Origin: Clostridiales bacterium
GTDB taxonomy: Bacteria > Bacillota > Clostridia > Lachnospirales > CAG-274
DNA length: 64,000 nt
Reading direction: 5' to 3'
Assembly (NCBI GenBank): GCA_018371275.1
Contig: JAHALF010000002.1
Coordinates: 1 to 64,000, forward strand
The notes beneath the pieces were generated by a model that saw only the letters and a program-made list of their open reading frames with translations, had not been told where the DNA came from and ran no database searches. A program made the position numbers and the translations under genes. This document shows positions 1 to 8,602 of the stretch, in pieces. The stretch's first letter is position 1, and every line of letters starts with the position of its first letter.

Positions 1-51
<51 letters not shown>

Positions 52-138
52 TCCTTGTCCAGATTAACTCTGACTTTACTTTTTTAGTGTTTGTTCACTC
101 TTTTAATTTTCGGGTCGTTTAATTCACTTTTTTGATTA

Positions 139-157
139 TTTAGTTTTCAATGTTCAA
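139..157 (-). promoter_or_regulatory. boxA-like antitermination signal in the rRNA leader
   Basis: On the minus strand the leader reads TTGAACATTGAAAACTAAA, close to the boxA-type motif (TTGAAAACT core) found in Firmicute rRNA leaders, where NusB/S10 load for antitermination. It lies between the promoters and 16S, as expected. The call rests on motif and position only. Confidence 0.5.
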
Positions 158-206
158 TCTTATCTTTTATAATTTTCATAACTTTTTATTTTAAGTTACT
201 TATTAT

Positions 207-234
207 ATTATAATAACTTTTTTATTTTTGTCAA
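207..234 (-). promoter_or_regulatory. rRNA promoter, proximal of three
   Basis: On the minus strand, TTGACA (229-234) and TATAAT (207-212) are separated by 16 bases. It is the copy nearest the 16S gene. Both hexamers match the housekeeping sigma consensus, as expected for a strong rRNA promoter. Confidence 0.75.
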
Positions 235-300
235 GAACTTTTTTCATTTTTTATAATTTTTTATTTTCTTAACTTAATTTGTCATTTTAGCGACTTATTT

Positions 301-329
301 ATCTTATCACTATTTTTTAATCTTGTCAA
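301..329 (-). promoter_or_regulatory. rRNA promoter, middle of three
   Basis: On the minus strand, TTGACA (324-329) and TAAGAT (301-306) are separated by 17 bases. The sequence downstream (AAGTCGCTAAAATGAC) is nearly repeated after the distal promoter, so these are tandem duplicated units of about 95 bases. Confidence 0.75.
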
Positions 330-395
330 GAACTTTTTTAACTTTTTTTAAAATCATTTTCCATTTCTTAACTATTTCGTTTTAGCGACTTGATT

Positions 396-424
396 ATAAT
401 ATCATATCTATTTTATAATGTCAA
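396..424 (-). promoter_or_regulatory. rRNA promoter, distal of three
   Basis: On the minus strand, TTGACA (419-424) and TATTAT (396-401) are separated by 17 bases. It is followed by AAGTCGCTAAAACGA, the same downstream motif as the middle promoter. Together the three promoters and the boxA-like site account for the 450 bases between the 16S gene and the terminator at 455-512; no coding sequence is seen there. Confidence 0.75.
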
Positions 425-454
425 TACTTTTTTTACATTTTTTATTATAAAATT

Positions 455-512
455 AGAATAATATAAAAAGCTAATATTTAATTAATTAAATATTAGCTTT
501 TTATATTATTCT
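455..512. terminator. 58-base perfect palindrome, terminator of ispH/S1
   Basis: A perfect inverted repeat with 29-base arms, with A and T runs on the two sides so that it can end transcription in either direction. The stop codon and last codons of the ispH/S1 gene (506-512) lie inside one arm. It also insulates that gene from the rRNA promoters downstream of it. Confidence 0.8.
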
Positions 513-2410
513 TTAATATCTTCTTCTTTTGGAGAATCTACTTCTTTAATACTTAAACTTATTTTTTTATTATCTGTATCTATTTCTGTAACTTTAGCTT
601 TAACAACTTGACCAATAGATAAAACCTCTTCTGGTTTAGCAATATGTTTTTGACAAATTTGAGATATATGAACAAGACCGTCTACACCTTCTTCTAACTC
701 TACAAAAGCACCAAAGTCTACAAGACGAACTACTTTACCTTCTACTACATCAGAAATTTTATATTTATCTTTAGCTAAAACCCAAGGATTTTTTTCTGAA
801 TCTTTTAAAGAAAGAGAAATTTTGTTTTTATCTTTATCTACTTCTAAAACATATACAGTAACTTTATCCCCTTCTCTTAATACATCACTAACTTTTTTTA
901 CTCTACCCCAAGAAAGCTCAGAAATATGAATAAGACCATCTACACCACCAAGGTCTACAAAAGCACCAAAATCTACAATACGACTAACAGTACCTTCTAA
1001 TTTATCCCCTACTTTAATATTTTCATAAACTTTAGCTTTAGCCTCATCTTCCATAGATTGAACTAAATCTCTTCTTCCTGCAATTATACGACGTTTAGAT
1101 TTATTAAATTCGATAATATTAAAATCAAATTCTTTTCCTTTAAAACTATTTAAATCTTGTACAAACTTATTTGATATTTGCGAAGAAGGTACAAATACCC
1201 TAACATTATTAATATTAGCTATAAGACCACCTTTTATAACATCAACTATTTTACCTTTTAATATAGATTTATTATTAAATGCTTCTTCTAATTCATCAAA
1301 GCCTTTGTTCATTTCTAATCTTTTTTTAGATAATACAACATTTCCATCACCATCATTTACTTTGATAACAAAAACTTCTATTTCATCTCCAACAGAAACT
1401 TCATTTTTTAAATTTATATTAGCATCATTAGAAAATTCTGATTTTTCTATAACACCGTCTGCTTTATATCCAAGATTTACAAAAACTTCGTTATCTGTAA
1501 CCCTTATAACGCTACCTTTTACAACACTACCATTATGTAATGTTTTAAAACTCTCGTTTAACATTTCCTCAAAAGACATATTTTCCATTTCATTCATTTT
1601 ATTTAAAGCCTCCTTTATTATGGCTGGTGGTGTTGACGCACCAGCAGTTATTCCAATTTTAACATTTTTTTTAAAATTATTCAACTGTAAATCTTTAATT
1701 GTTTCACATAAATAGGTATTTTCACAATTTTTTTTACAAATTTCATATAATTTTTGTGTATTTGAACTACTAGTATCACCTAAAACTATCATATAATCAA
1801 CTTGTTTAGATAATTCTAAAGCCTCTTTTTGTCTATCATTCGTAGCACTACATATAGTATTAAACACTTTTATATTATTGTTTTTTATGCCTTGTAACAA
1901 TTTTTCAAATACAGTAATATCAAAAGTAGTTTGAGAAACCAAAATATATTCCTTGTTATTTTCTATATCTAAATTATTAAATTCTTCTATACTATTCGCT
2001 ATTAAAGCAGTATTATCGCAAAATCCATTAATACCTATTATTTCAGGATGATTTTTATTACCAATAATAATAACGCTTTTACCCTGTTTATAATTTTCAT
2101 CGACTATTCTATGAATTTTTTTAACAAATGGACAAGTACAGTCTACATATTCTATATTTTTTTGTTCTAATAATTTATAAACACTAGGTGGTACTCCGTG
2201 GGAACGTATAATAACCTTTCCATTTATATCTTTTTCTAAATTTTCTATTATTTCTACACCTTGTTTTTCTAAATCCTTTACTACATTTTTATTGTGTATA
2301 ATAGGTCCATATGTATATATTTTATCTTCTTTAGACTTTTCATACACACAGTCTACTGCCAATTTGACACCAAAGCAAAAACCAGCAGATTTTGCAAGTA
2401 TTATTTCCAT
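506..2410 (-). CDS. ispH: IspH (HMB-PP reductase) fused to four S1 RNA-binding domains
   Basis: Residues 1-275 are 4-hydroxy-3-methylbut-2-enyl diphosphate reductase, the last step of the MEP isoprenoid pathway. The cluster cysteines C12 (GFCFGV), C93 (CTCP) and C187 (TICSAT) are present, with H39, H71 (SHGVPP), H121/E123 (HPE) and the SQTTFD motif. Residues about 293-620 form four S1 domains like ribosomal protein S1; the last two are the most canonical (VDFGAFVDL, GLIHISEL). IspH alone is about 280-310 residues, so the 634-residue length fits one fused polypeptide with no stop between. Such IspH-S1 proteins are established in Clostridia and supply the only S1-like protein seen here. It is the last gene of the run aroH-cmk, plsC, ispH. 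Confidence 0.95.
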   Translation of the reverse strand: MEIILAKSAGFCFGVKLAVDCVYEKSKEDKIYTYGPIIHNKNVVKDLEKQGVEIIENLEKDINGKVIIRSHGVPPSVYKLLEQKNIEYVDCTCPFVKKIHRIVDENYKQGKSVIIIGNKNHPEIIGINGFCDNTALIANSIEEFNNLDIENNKEYILVSQTTFDITVFEKLLQGIKNNNIKVFNTICSATNDRQKEALELSKQVDYMIVLGDTSSSNTQKLYEICKKNCENTYLCETIKDLQLNNFKKNVKIGITAGASTPPAIIKEALNKMNEMENMSFEEMLNESFKTLHNGSVVKGSVIRVTDNEVFVNLGYKADGVIEKSEFSNDANINLKNEVSVGDEIEVFVIKVNDGDGNVVLSKKRLEMNKGFDELEEAFNNKSILKGKIVDVIKGGLIANINNVRVFVPSSQISNKFVQDLNSFKGKEFDFNIIEFNKSKRRIIAGRRDLVQSMEDEAKAKVYENIKVGDKLEGTVSRIVDFGAFVDLGGVDGLIHISELSWGRVKKVSDVLREGDKVTVYVLEVDKDKNKISLSLKDSEKNPWVLAKDKYKISDVVEGKVVRLVDFGAFVELEEGVDGLVHISQICQKHIAKPEEVLSIGQVVKAKVTEIDTDNKKISLSIKEVDSPKEEDIKE

Positions 2411-2437
2411 ATAACTTTACAATTCCTTTCCAAGTAA

Positions 2438-3028
2438 TTATTTATTTTCATCCATTAATTTTTCTATTTCTGACATAATTTCTTCTGTCATTTTATTTAA
2501 AAGCTCCGTTTTAGGCTTTTGCCCTTTATACTTTTCAAAAGAAATAGGTTTTCCTATATTAACTATAACCCTGCCTCTATTTTGATAATCAGCAGTAATC
2601 CCAATAGGTACAACATCTACACCACTTTTTAAAGCAAATAGTGATACACCATTTTTAGCCTCAGAGTTTTCACCTTCTTTAACTCTCGTTCCTTGGGCAA
2701 ATATACCTAAACAACCACCGTTTTTCAAAATATTTATACTAAATTTTAGTGCATTTATATCTGTTCCTTCCCTATCAACTGGAAAAGCACAAAGTTGTTT
2801 CATCCAAAAATTTTTAAATTTTGTTTCAAAAAGTTCTTTTTTAGCAAAATAATGTATCTTTTTTCCCCTAATACTGCTACAAACCATTACAGGATCAAAA
2901 TTGCTAGAATGATTAGAACAAAATATTATGCCACAATTTTTAGGTACATTTTTTCTCCCTTTAACTTTTACGTTAAATTTTAATCTAGTATAAATAGTAA
3001 GTCCAAATATAGCAAGATAATAAAACAT
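2438..3028 (-). CDS. plsC: 1-acyl-sn-glycerol-3-phosphate acyltransferase
   Basis: Makes phosphatidic acid from lysophosphatidic acid at the membrane in phospholipid synthesis. The acyltransferase motifs are all visible: NHSSNFDP (the catalytic H-x4-D), FPVDREG, and FAQGTR (the glycerol-phosphate binding EGTR-type motif, with Q in place of E). An N-terminal hydrophobic stretch (residues 1-14) fits membrane association. Its 196 residues are normal for short PlsC proteins. The start is supported by GGTGAG just upstream; it lies 8 bases after aroH-cmk, so the two are probably co-transcribed. Confidence 0.9.
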   Translation of the reverse strand: MFYYLAIFGLTIYTRLKFNVKVKGRKNVPKNCGIIFCSNHSSNFDPVMVCSSIRGKKIHYFAKKELFETKFKNFWMKQLCAFPVDREGTDINALKFSINILKNGGCLGIFAQGTRVKEGENSEAKNGVSLFALKSGVDVVPIGITADYQNRGRVIVNIGKPISFEKYKGQKPKTELLNKMTEEIMSEIEKLMDENK

Positions 3029-3036
3029 TTTCTCAC

Positions 3037-4071
3037 CTACTTTATATTTTCTTTTATTATTTTTATTATTGCTTCAGACACTTCATATATTGAAAGATTA
3101 GTAGTATTAATAGTTATAGCATCATTAGCCTTTTTAAGTGGGGCTATTTTTCTATTTTTATCTGCATTATCTCTATCTATTATACCTTGTTTAATCTTAT
3201 CATATTCAGCTTTTTCATTTTTTAAAGAAAGTTCTTCACACCTTCTCTTTGTTCTTTCATCTATATCCGCATCTAAATATATTTTAACATTAGCATTAGG
3301 TAAAACATTAGTTCCTATATCTCTACCATCCATTATAACATTATTATTATTAGCTATTTCTCTTTGCATATTTAACAATTTTTCTCTAACACTATATATT
3401 TGAGCAATAATAGAGGCATTTTTAGATATTTCTTGTGTTCTTATTTTTTCAGTAACATTTTCATTATTTAAATAAATTTGTTGTATACCACTTTCAAAAT
3501 TTAAAGATATATCTATATTACTAAGTTCTTTATTAACACTATCTTCATTACTACAATCTATATTATTTCTTAAACAATACAAAGTTATAGTTCTAAACAT
3601 AGCTCCAGTATCTACATATATAAAACTAAGTTCTTTAGATACTATTTTAGAAACTGTGCTTTTACCAGAACCAGCTGGACCATCTATTGCAACAGAAAAA
3701 CCAGTATCTTTTAAAGATATGTCTGGTCTTAATTTTTTTGCATTTTTTAAATATATATGATGTAAATCTTGTTTTTTTATATCTAAATTAACAGTTATCA
3801 TAACTCTTATACACATTGGTAAACTGTCTTCTACGTCCATTTCTTGAACACACATAATAGCACAATCTGTTATACCTATATTTCTAGTAGCAATAGCTGG
3901 ATATGCTTTAGTAATATCTTTTGTAGCAGAAAATATAATATTTATTATATTTTCTTTATTTATATTATTTTTTTCAATTATTTCATTTAATAATATTTCT
4001 GTATTTGTAACAATATTTTCTTTTGTATTTTCTTCTATTGTTATAGCACCTCTAATAGAAAAAGTATTCAT
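3037..4071 (-). CDS. cmk: AroH-type chorismate mutase fused to cytidylate kinase
   Basis: Residues 1-119 align with Bacillus AroH chorismate mutase, which converts chorismate to prephenate. The active-site set is intact: R7 (SIRGA), C74 and E77 (CVQEMDV), R89 (CIRVM), Y107 (HIYL). Residues about 126-344 are CMP/dCMP kinase: Walker A GPAGSGKST (131-139), DTGAMFR, DGRDIGT, and the lid region RTKRRCEE. Both halves look catalytically complete, so one polypeptide links aromatic amino acid synthesis with pyrimidine nucleotide synthesis. The AGGAG ribosome site overlaps the stop of the flavoprotein gene upstream, so translation is probably coupled. The domain calls are firm; that the two activities work together is unknown. 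Confidence 0.93.
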   Translation of the reverse strand: MNTFSIRGAITIEENTKENIVTNTEILLNEIIEKNNINKENIINIIFSATKDITKAYPAIATRNIGITDCAIMCVQEMDVEDSLPMCIRVMITVNLDIKKQDLHHIYLKNAKKLRPDISLKDTGFSVAIDGPAGSGKSTVSKIVSKELSFIYVDTGAMFRTITLYCLRNNIDCSNEDSVNKELSNIDISLNFESGIQQIYLNNENVTEKIRTQEISKNASIIAQIYSVREKLLNMQREIANNNNVIMDGRDIGTNVLPNANVKIYLDADIDERTKRRCEELSLKNEKAEYDKIKQGIIDRDNADKNRKIAPLKKANDAITINTTNLSIYEVSEAIIKIIKENIK

Positions 4072-4080
4072 AAATTTCTC

Positions 4081-5316
4081 CTAACTATTTATATTATTCC
4101 CAGCTAAATATCCTGTGGCAAAAGCTATTTGTAGATTAAATCCCCCTGTATAGCTATCTACATCTATAACTTCACCTGCAAAATATAAATTATCTATTAT
4201 TTTAGATTTCATTGTACTTGGATCTATTTCGTCTACACATATACCACCAGCAGTAACAACTGCTTCATTATACCCATTATCTCCTATTATAGTTATAGGT
4301 AATTTTTTTATTATATTACAAAGCCTTTTTCTTTCATCTTTTGTAATAGAATTTACCTTTTTGTTTTCATCTATATTAGATAAACTTATAATAGTAGGTA
4401 TAATTTTTTGAGGTAATAGCTCATCTAAGCTATTTTTAAAAGATTTATTAATAAACTTTTCAAAATCTTTAAGCATTCTACTATCAAGCTCTTTATCTGT
4501 TAATGCTGGTTTTAAATCTATATATCCTGTTACCTTATGATTATTATAATTTCCAACAAGACTTCTACTCCCTTTTAAAACTAAAGGTCCTGTTATCCCA
4601 AAATGAGTAAACATCATTTCGCCAAAATTTTTGTAAACATTTTTATTATCTATTAAAAGATTTAACTCCACATTTTTAAGACTAAGTCCCTGTAAATCTT
4701 GACACCATTTTTCTTTTATTTTAAGAGGAACTAAAGATGGATATAATTTAGTAACTTTATGACCTATTTTTTTTGCAAATTTGTAACCATCTCCATCAGA
4801 GCCAGTAACTGGATATGATAGTCCCCCTGTTGCTATTATTACATTTTCTACATCTATTTCTTTATTATCAACAATAGCTTTTGTTATTTTATTATTTTTT
4901 ACTATTAAATCTTCAACTTTAGAATTTAATCTTATATCTACATTATTATTTTCCATAAATCTAATAAGTGCTTTAACTATATCACTAGATTTTTCAGAAA
5001 CTGGAAATACCCTATTACCCCTTTCGATTTTTAATTTAACACCCAATTCTTCAAAAAAATTCATAGTAGCATAGCTATCAAAAGTATAAAAAGCACTATA
5101 TAAGAAATAAGGGTTGCCAGGAGTATTTTGTATAAGCTCTTCTGGATCACAAGCGTTAGTAACATTACATCTTCCTTTACCTGTTATAAAAAGCTTTCTA
5201 CCTAACTTTTTGTTTTTTTCAAAAAGTATAACATTATTATTTTTAGCAGCAAATCCACTAGCTATCATACCAGCAGGACCACCACCTATTACTATTGTAT
5301 TTTTCATATTTTTCAC
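4081..5316 (-). CDS. HI0933/BaiN-family FAD-dependent oxidoreductase
   Basis: A flavoprotein of the HI0933-like family. The N-terminal Rossmann FAD motif GGGPAGMIASG, the GKGRCNVTN motif typical of the family, a TGGLSYPVTGSDGDGY segment and the C-terminal GEVIDVDSYTGGFNLQIA motif are all visible. The family length is about 400-420 residues, and this one has 411. The reaction is not known for most members; BaiN is a bile-acid-linked homologue, but that substrate is not implied here. It overlaps the RpiR regulator by 4 bases (ATGA) and precedes aroH-cmk by 9 bases, so it is embedded in the same operon. Confidence 0.85.
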   Translation of the reverse strand: MKNMKNTIVIGGGPAGMIASGFAAKNNNVILFEKNKKLGRKLFITGKGRCNVTNACDPEELIQNTPGNPYFLYSAFYTFDSYATMNFFEELGVKLKIERGNRVFPVSEKSSDIVKALIRFMENNNVDIRLNSKVEDLIVKNNKITKAIVDNKEIDVENVIIATGGLSYPVTGSDGDGYKFAKKIGHKVTKLYPSLVPLKIKEKWCQDLQGLSLKNVELNLLIDNKNVYKNFGEMMFTHFGITGPLVLKGSRSLVGNYNNHKVTGYIDLKPALTDKELDSRMLKDFEKFINKSFKNSLDELLPQKIIPTIISLSNIDENKKVNSITKDERKRLCNIIKKLPITIIGDNGYNEAVVTAGGICVDEIDPSTMKSKIIDNLYFAGEVIDVDSYTGGFNLQIAFATGYLAGNNINS

Positions 5317-6200
5317 CTAAAAAAATTTTTATTTGGTTTATAATTATACACTTGATATTCACTCCAAATATTTTCCAAATTTTCGAGTGTATTTATCATT
5401 TCATCTTTTTTATAAACACTAATAGCAACAAGCAAAGCATTTATTAAACTTAAAGGTGCAACTAAAGAATCTATAAAAGAAATCACATCACTTCTTGCTA
5501 TAAGACTATTAGTAGCAAAATCAACAAGAGGAGAATATTTGCTATCTGTTATAGCAATAGTTGTTGCATTTTTAGAAAAAGCATATTCCATAGCTTTTAT
5601 AGTTCTTCTAGAATATCTTGGAAAGCTAATACCTATTAATACATCATTTTCTCCTATTCTAAATATTTGTTCAAACATTTCTGTGGCTGTAGAAGAATTT
5701 ACATATACTACATTATCAATCATAAGATTAAGATAAAAAGATAAAAATGATGATAAAGAATTTGCACTCCTAACACCAATAATATAAACTTTTTTAGCTC
5801 TTAATATTTTTTCTACACATTTATTAAATACATCTTTATCCAAAGTCGATAGTGTAGATTTTATACGCTCTGTATCTTTTTCTAATACATTCGTTAAAAT
5901 ATCTTTATTACTTTTACATATTCGTTCAGCAGATACTCTCATTCTTTGAGCAGCAGTAAGTCTAGTTTTTATTAATGATTCTAACTCTGCTTGCATTTTA
6001 GGATATCCATCAAAGCCCATTTCTGTTGCAAACCTTACAACTGTTGATTCACTAACTCCAGCCTCCTCACCTAGCTTAGATGCTGTCATAAAAGCTGCCT
6101 CATCATAGTGCTCTAATATAAAGAATGCCAATTTTTTTTGTCCTTTACTTAAAGTTAGCATTTTTTCATTTATTTTTTTAAGTAAGTCATCTTGAAACAT
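5313..6200 (-). CDS. MurR/RpiR-family transcriptional regulator
   Basis: Residues 1-78 form an HTH_6 DNA-binding domain (GVSESTVVRFATEMGFDGYP is the recognition region), and residues about 125-255 form a SIS sugar-phosphate-binding domain (VRSANSLSSFLSFYL). Members usually sense a sugar phosphate and control sugar or amino-sugar genes. No sugar gene is adjacent, so the effector cannot be predicted. Its end overlaps the flavoprotein start by 4 bases, making it the probable first gene of the run down to ispH. Confidence 0.9.
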   Translation of the reverse strand: MFQDDLLKKINEKMLTLSKGQKKLAFFILEHYDEAAFMTASKLGEEAGVSESTVVRFATEMGFDGYPKMQAELESLIKTRLTAAQRMRVSAERICKSNKDILTNVLEKDTERIKSTLSTLDKDVFNKCVEKILRAKKVYIIGVRSANSLSSFLSFYLNLMIDNVVYVNSSTATEMFEQIFRIGENDVLIGISFPRYSRRTIKAMEYAFSKNATTIAITDSKYSPLVDFATNSLIARSDVISFIDSLVAPLSLINALLVAISVYKKDEMINTLENLENIWSEYQVYNYKPNKNFFR

Positions 6201-6321
6201 ATTTATATATCCTTTAAAATTATATTTATTTTATATATTGTAAAAAATGATAAATAAAATATTACATATTTATAATATATTAAAACTATACAAACTTCAA
6301 GTAAATATTTTAACTTTTTAT

Positions 6322-6368
6322 TAAAAAATAAGAGTATATTAATAATATTAATATACTCTTATTTTTTA
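6322..6368. terminator. Palindromic terminator after the M20 amidohydrolase
   Basis: A near-perfect inverted repeat centred on 6345 with arms of over 20 bases, bounded by A and T runs. The stop codon of the amidohydrolase (6366-6368) lies inside the outer arm. Confidence 0.75.
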
Positions 6369-7703
6369 GATATTTGTATAATCGTGTGTATGAACCACAT
6401 TGTTTTCTTCTAAAAATTTTAAATATTCTTTGACAGTATATGTAGGTTTAAAATTATCTATTATTTCTTTACTTTTTTTAGCATTATCATATAATAAATC
6501 TATTAATGTTAAAGCCATAGCTTTAGCAGAATTAATATAACCCATCTCCTCATCTACCATATTATAATCTTTTGTATGGAAATCACCAGTTGCTCCCATT
6601 ATATATGGGTGTATACAAGGCATAATTTGAGATATATCTCCCATATCTGTTGAACCTCCACCTACATTTAAGTCTATTATTTCATCTTCATTAATATTTA
6701 AAAAGTTTATAAGATTATCTTTAAATAAAGCATTCATATTATCGTTTGTTTCTAAAGATAAATACCCTATAAAATCTTCTATAATAACTTTACCACCAAT
6801 AGCAAGAGCAGCAGCCTGTAAAGCTCTATTAAACTTTTTATTAGCATCTATCATAGCCTCTGCATTATTTGCTCTTACCATAGCCTCCATTGTAACTTTA
6901 TTAGGCACAACATTAACTGCATCTCCACCATGGTTTATTATATAATGTACTCTAACCTTGTCTTCATCTTTAAAAGTATCTCTAAGAGCATTTATATTGT
7001 TTATAGCAAGATTAGCCATTGTGCCAGCATTTATACCTAAATGAGGCGCTCCGCCAGAATGAGCAGATTTTCCAATAAAAGTAATACCCTTTTCAATAAA
7101 TCCATTAGACTTACCTTTTATTATACATTTTTTATTATCCTTTATGCTCCCAAGATGAAACATCATAGACATATCAACATCATCAAAGTACCCTTTATGT
7201 ATAAGTTCTTGCTTACCACCTACATAAGTTATCATTTTATTATCTTGTAAATATTTTCTATATTCAAGCTCTATACCTTCTTCAGCTGGTACAGCCATAA
7301 AATCTATTTTACCATCTAAATATTTAAAAACTCCAGATTTTACCAATCCAATAGCACAACCAAGCATACCAGCCATTTGAGCATTATGTCCACAACAATG
7401 TATAGCTCCACCTTCTTTAGAATCTTTATGTTCTGGACAAGATAAAGCATCTAATTCTCCTAAAATAGCAATTTTAGGCCCTTGTTTATCTTGATTAATA
7501 GATGCTTTACAACCAGTCACGGCAATATTTTCTTCTACATCAATTCCCAATCCTTTTAAAGTTTCTACTGCTATATTAGTAGCTTTAAATTCTCTATAAG
7601 AAAGTTCTGGGTTTTCATATATATCTCTTCCTATTTTCATTATAATATCTTTATTTTTATCTATTTCATCTATACACATTTGTTTTAAAGTATTTATATC
7701 CAT
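6366..7703 (-). CDS. M20-family metallo-amidohydrolase (AbgB/HipO-like)
   Basis: A zinc-dependent peptidase-fold amidohydrolase of the M20 family. Metal-site motifs are present: GELDAL (D85), CCGHNAQ (H106), PAEEG (about 134-138), and HTKDYN near the C terminus. An internal dimerisation segment (KSAHSGGAPHLGINA) is in place. The 445-residue length and GHNAQM motif resemble aminobenzoyl-glutamate or other N-acyl amino acid amidohydrolases. The substrate is not certain. It follows the TSUP permease and the PucR-type regulator in the same direction, suggesting a small catabolic unit. Confidence 0.85.
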   Translation of the reverse strand: MDINTLKQMCIDEIDKNKDIIMKIGRDIYENPELSYREFKATNIAVETLKGLGIDVEENIAVTGCKASINQDKQGPKIAILGELDALSCPEHKDSKEGGAIHCCGHNAQMAGMLGCAIGLVKSGVFKYLDGKIDFMAVPAEEGIELEYRKYLQDNKMITYVGGKQELIHKGYFDDVDMSMMFHLGSIKDNKKCIIKGKSNGFIEKGITFIGKSAHSGGAPHLGINAGTMANLAINNINALRDTFKDEDKVRVHYIINHGGDAVNVVPNKVTMEAMVRANNAEAMIDANKKFNRALQAAALAIGGKVIIEDFIGYLSLETNDNMNALFKDNLINFLNINEDEIIDLNVGGGSTDMGDISQIMPCIHPYIMGATGDFHTKDYNMVDEEMGYINSAKAMALTLIDLLYDNAKKSKEIIDNFKPTYTVKEYLKFLEENNVVHTHDYTNI

Positions 7704-7822
7704 TTTACTGCCTCCAATTATAAATTTATTTATATAATATCATATAAATTTATAAAAAGCAATAGTTTTTTGTATATTTATAAATTATTTTAGTATATTT
7801 ATAATATAAAAAATATTATTAA

Positions 7823-8593
7823 TTAAGATAAAAATTTTTTTATATTATAAATGTTTATAACTATTAAAAAGAATAAAACACTTATGAAAAACTTTTGTGT
7901 TTTATCATTATCCATATTTTTAGATATTTTACTGCCTATTAATGCGCCAAAAACACCTCCTAAACACATAAAAATAAGGCTTGTATATTCAAAAATAGGT
8001 GTACCTATACAAAATGTTAATATTAAACTAGATAATTGAGAAAAAAAGACAACAATTAAAGAAGACAATACAGTTTGTTTAGCCTCTAAAGAATAAAAAT
8101 AATATATAACAGCAATGTTTATAGGACCTCCTCCTATACCTAGAAAAGATGATATAATCCCTAATAAGCAACCTAAAATTACAGTTATTATTTTAGATTT
8201 AATTTTTTTTGATTTTAATTTATACTTTATAAACATATAAAATAAAATAAAAATATTTATTATAAATAATAAAATAGATTGGATAAATCCTACTATACTA
8301 TTATCAAAATTTTTTCCTACAATATCAAATAATTGTTTACCTATTATACCGCCAACACTAGCCCCTATACCAAGAAATATAGGTATAGCAAAATTTAATT
8401 TTACATTTTTGTTTCTATATAAAGATACAATAGACATAGATAAAATAGTACAACCAGATAAAAAATTTAATGTGGATATACTCATAATGTTTAAACTATC
8501 CACAACCGGTTTTATTATTATTCCTCCACCTATTCCACTAATAGCTCCTATTATACAAGCTATTAAACATACAAAAAATAATATTATTTCCAT
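7823..8593 (-). CDS. TSUP (TauE/SafE) family membrane permease
   Basis: An integral membrane protein with about eight hydrophobic segments in two repeated halves; each half begins with the family's glycine-rich motif (GAISGIGGGIIIKP at about residue 17, and SSFLGIGGGPINIAV at about 147). TSUP members move small anions such as sulfite, sulfoacetate or other organic acids across the inner membrane. The 256-residue length is normal. It is 9 bases downstream of the PucR-type regulator and upstream of the amidohydrolase, so its substrate may be a product or substrate of that enzyme. Confidence 0.88.
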   Translation of the reverse strand: MEIILFFVCLIACIIGAISGIGGGIIIKPVVDSLNIMSISTLNFLSGCTILSMSIVSLYRNKNVKLNFAIPIFLGIGASVGGIIGKQLFDIVGKNFDNSIVGFIQSILLFIINIFILFYMFIKYKLKSKKIKSKIITVILGCLLGIISSFLGIGGGPINIAVIYYFYSLEAKQTVLSSLIVVFFSQLSSLILTFCIGTPIFEYTSLIFMCLGGVFGALIGSKISKNMDNDKTQKFFISVLFFLIVINIYNIKKFLS

Positions 8594-8602
8594 AATATCC
8601 CC

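Noticed and set aside
1305..1715. Plus-strand frame inside ispH/S1
   Set aside because: It is antisense to a clear conserved gene and has no ribosome site or family match.
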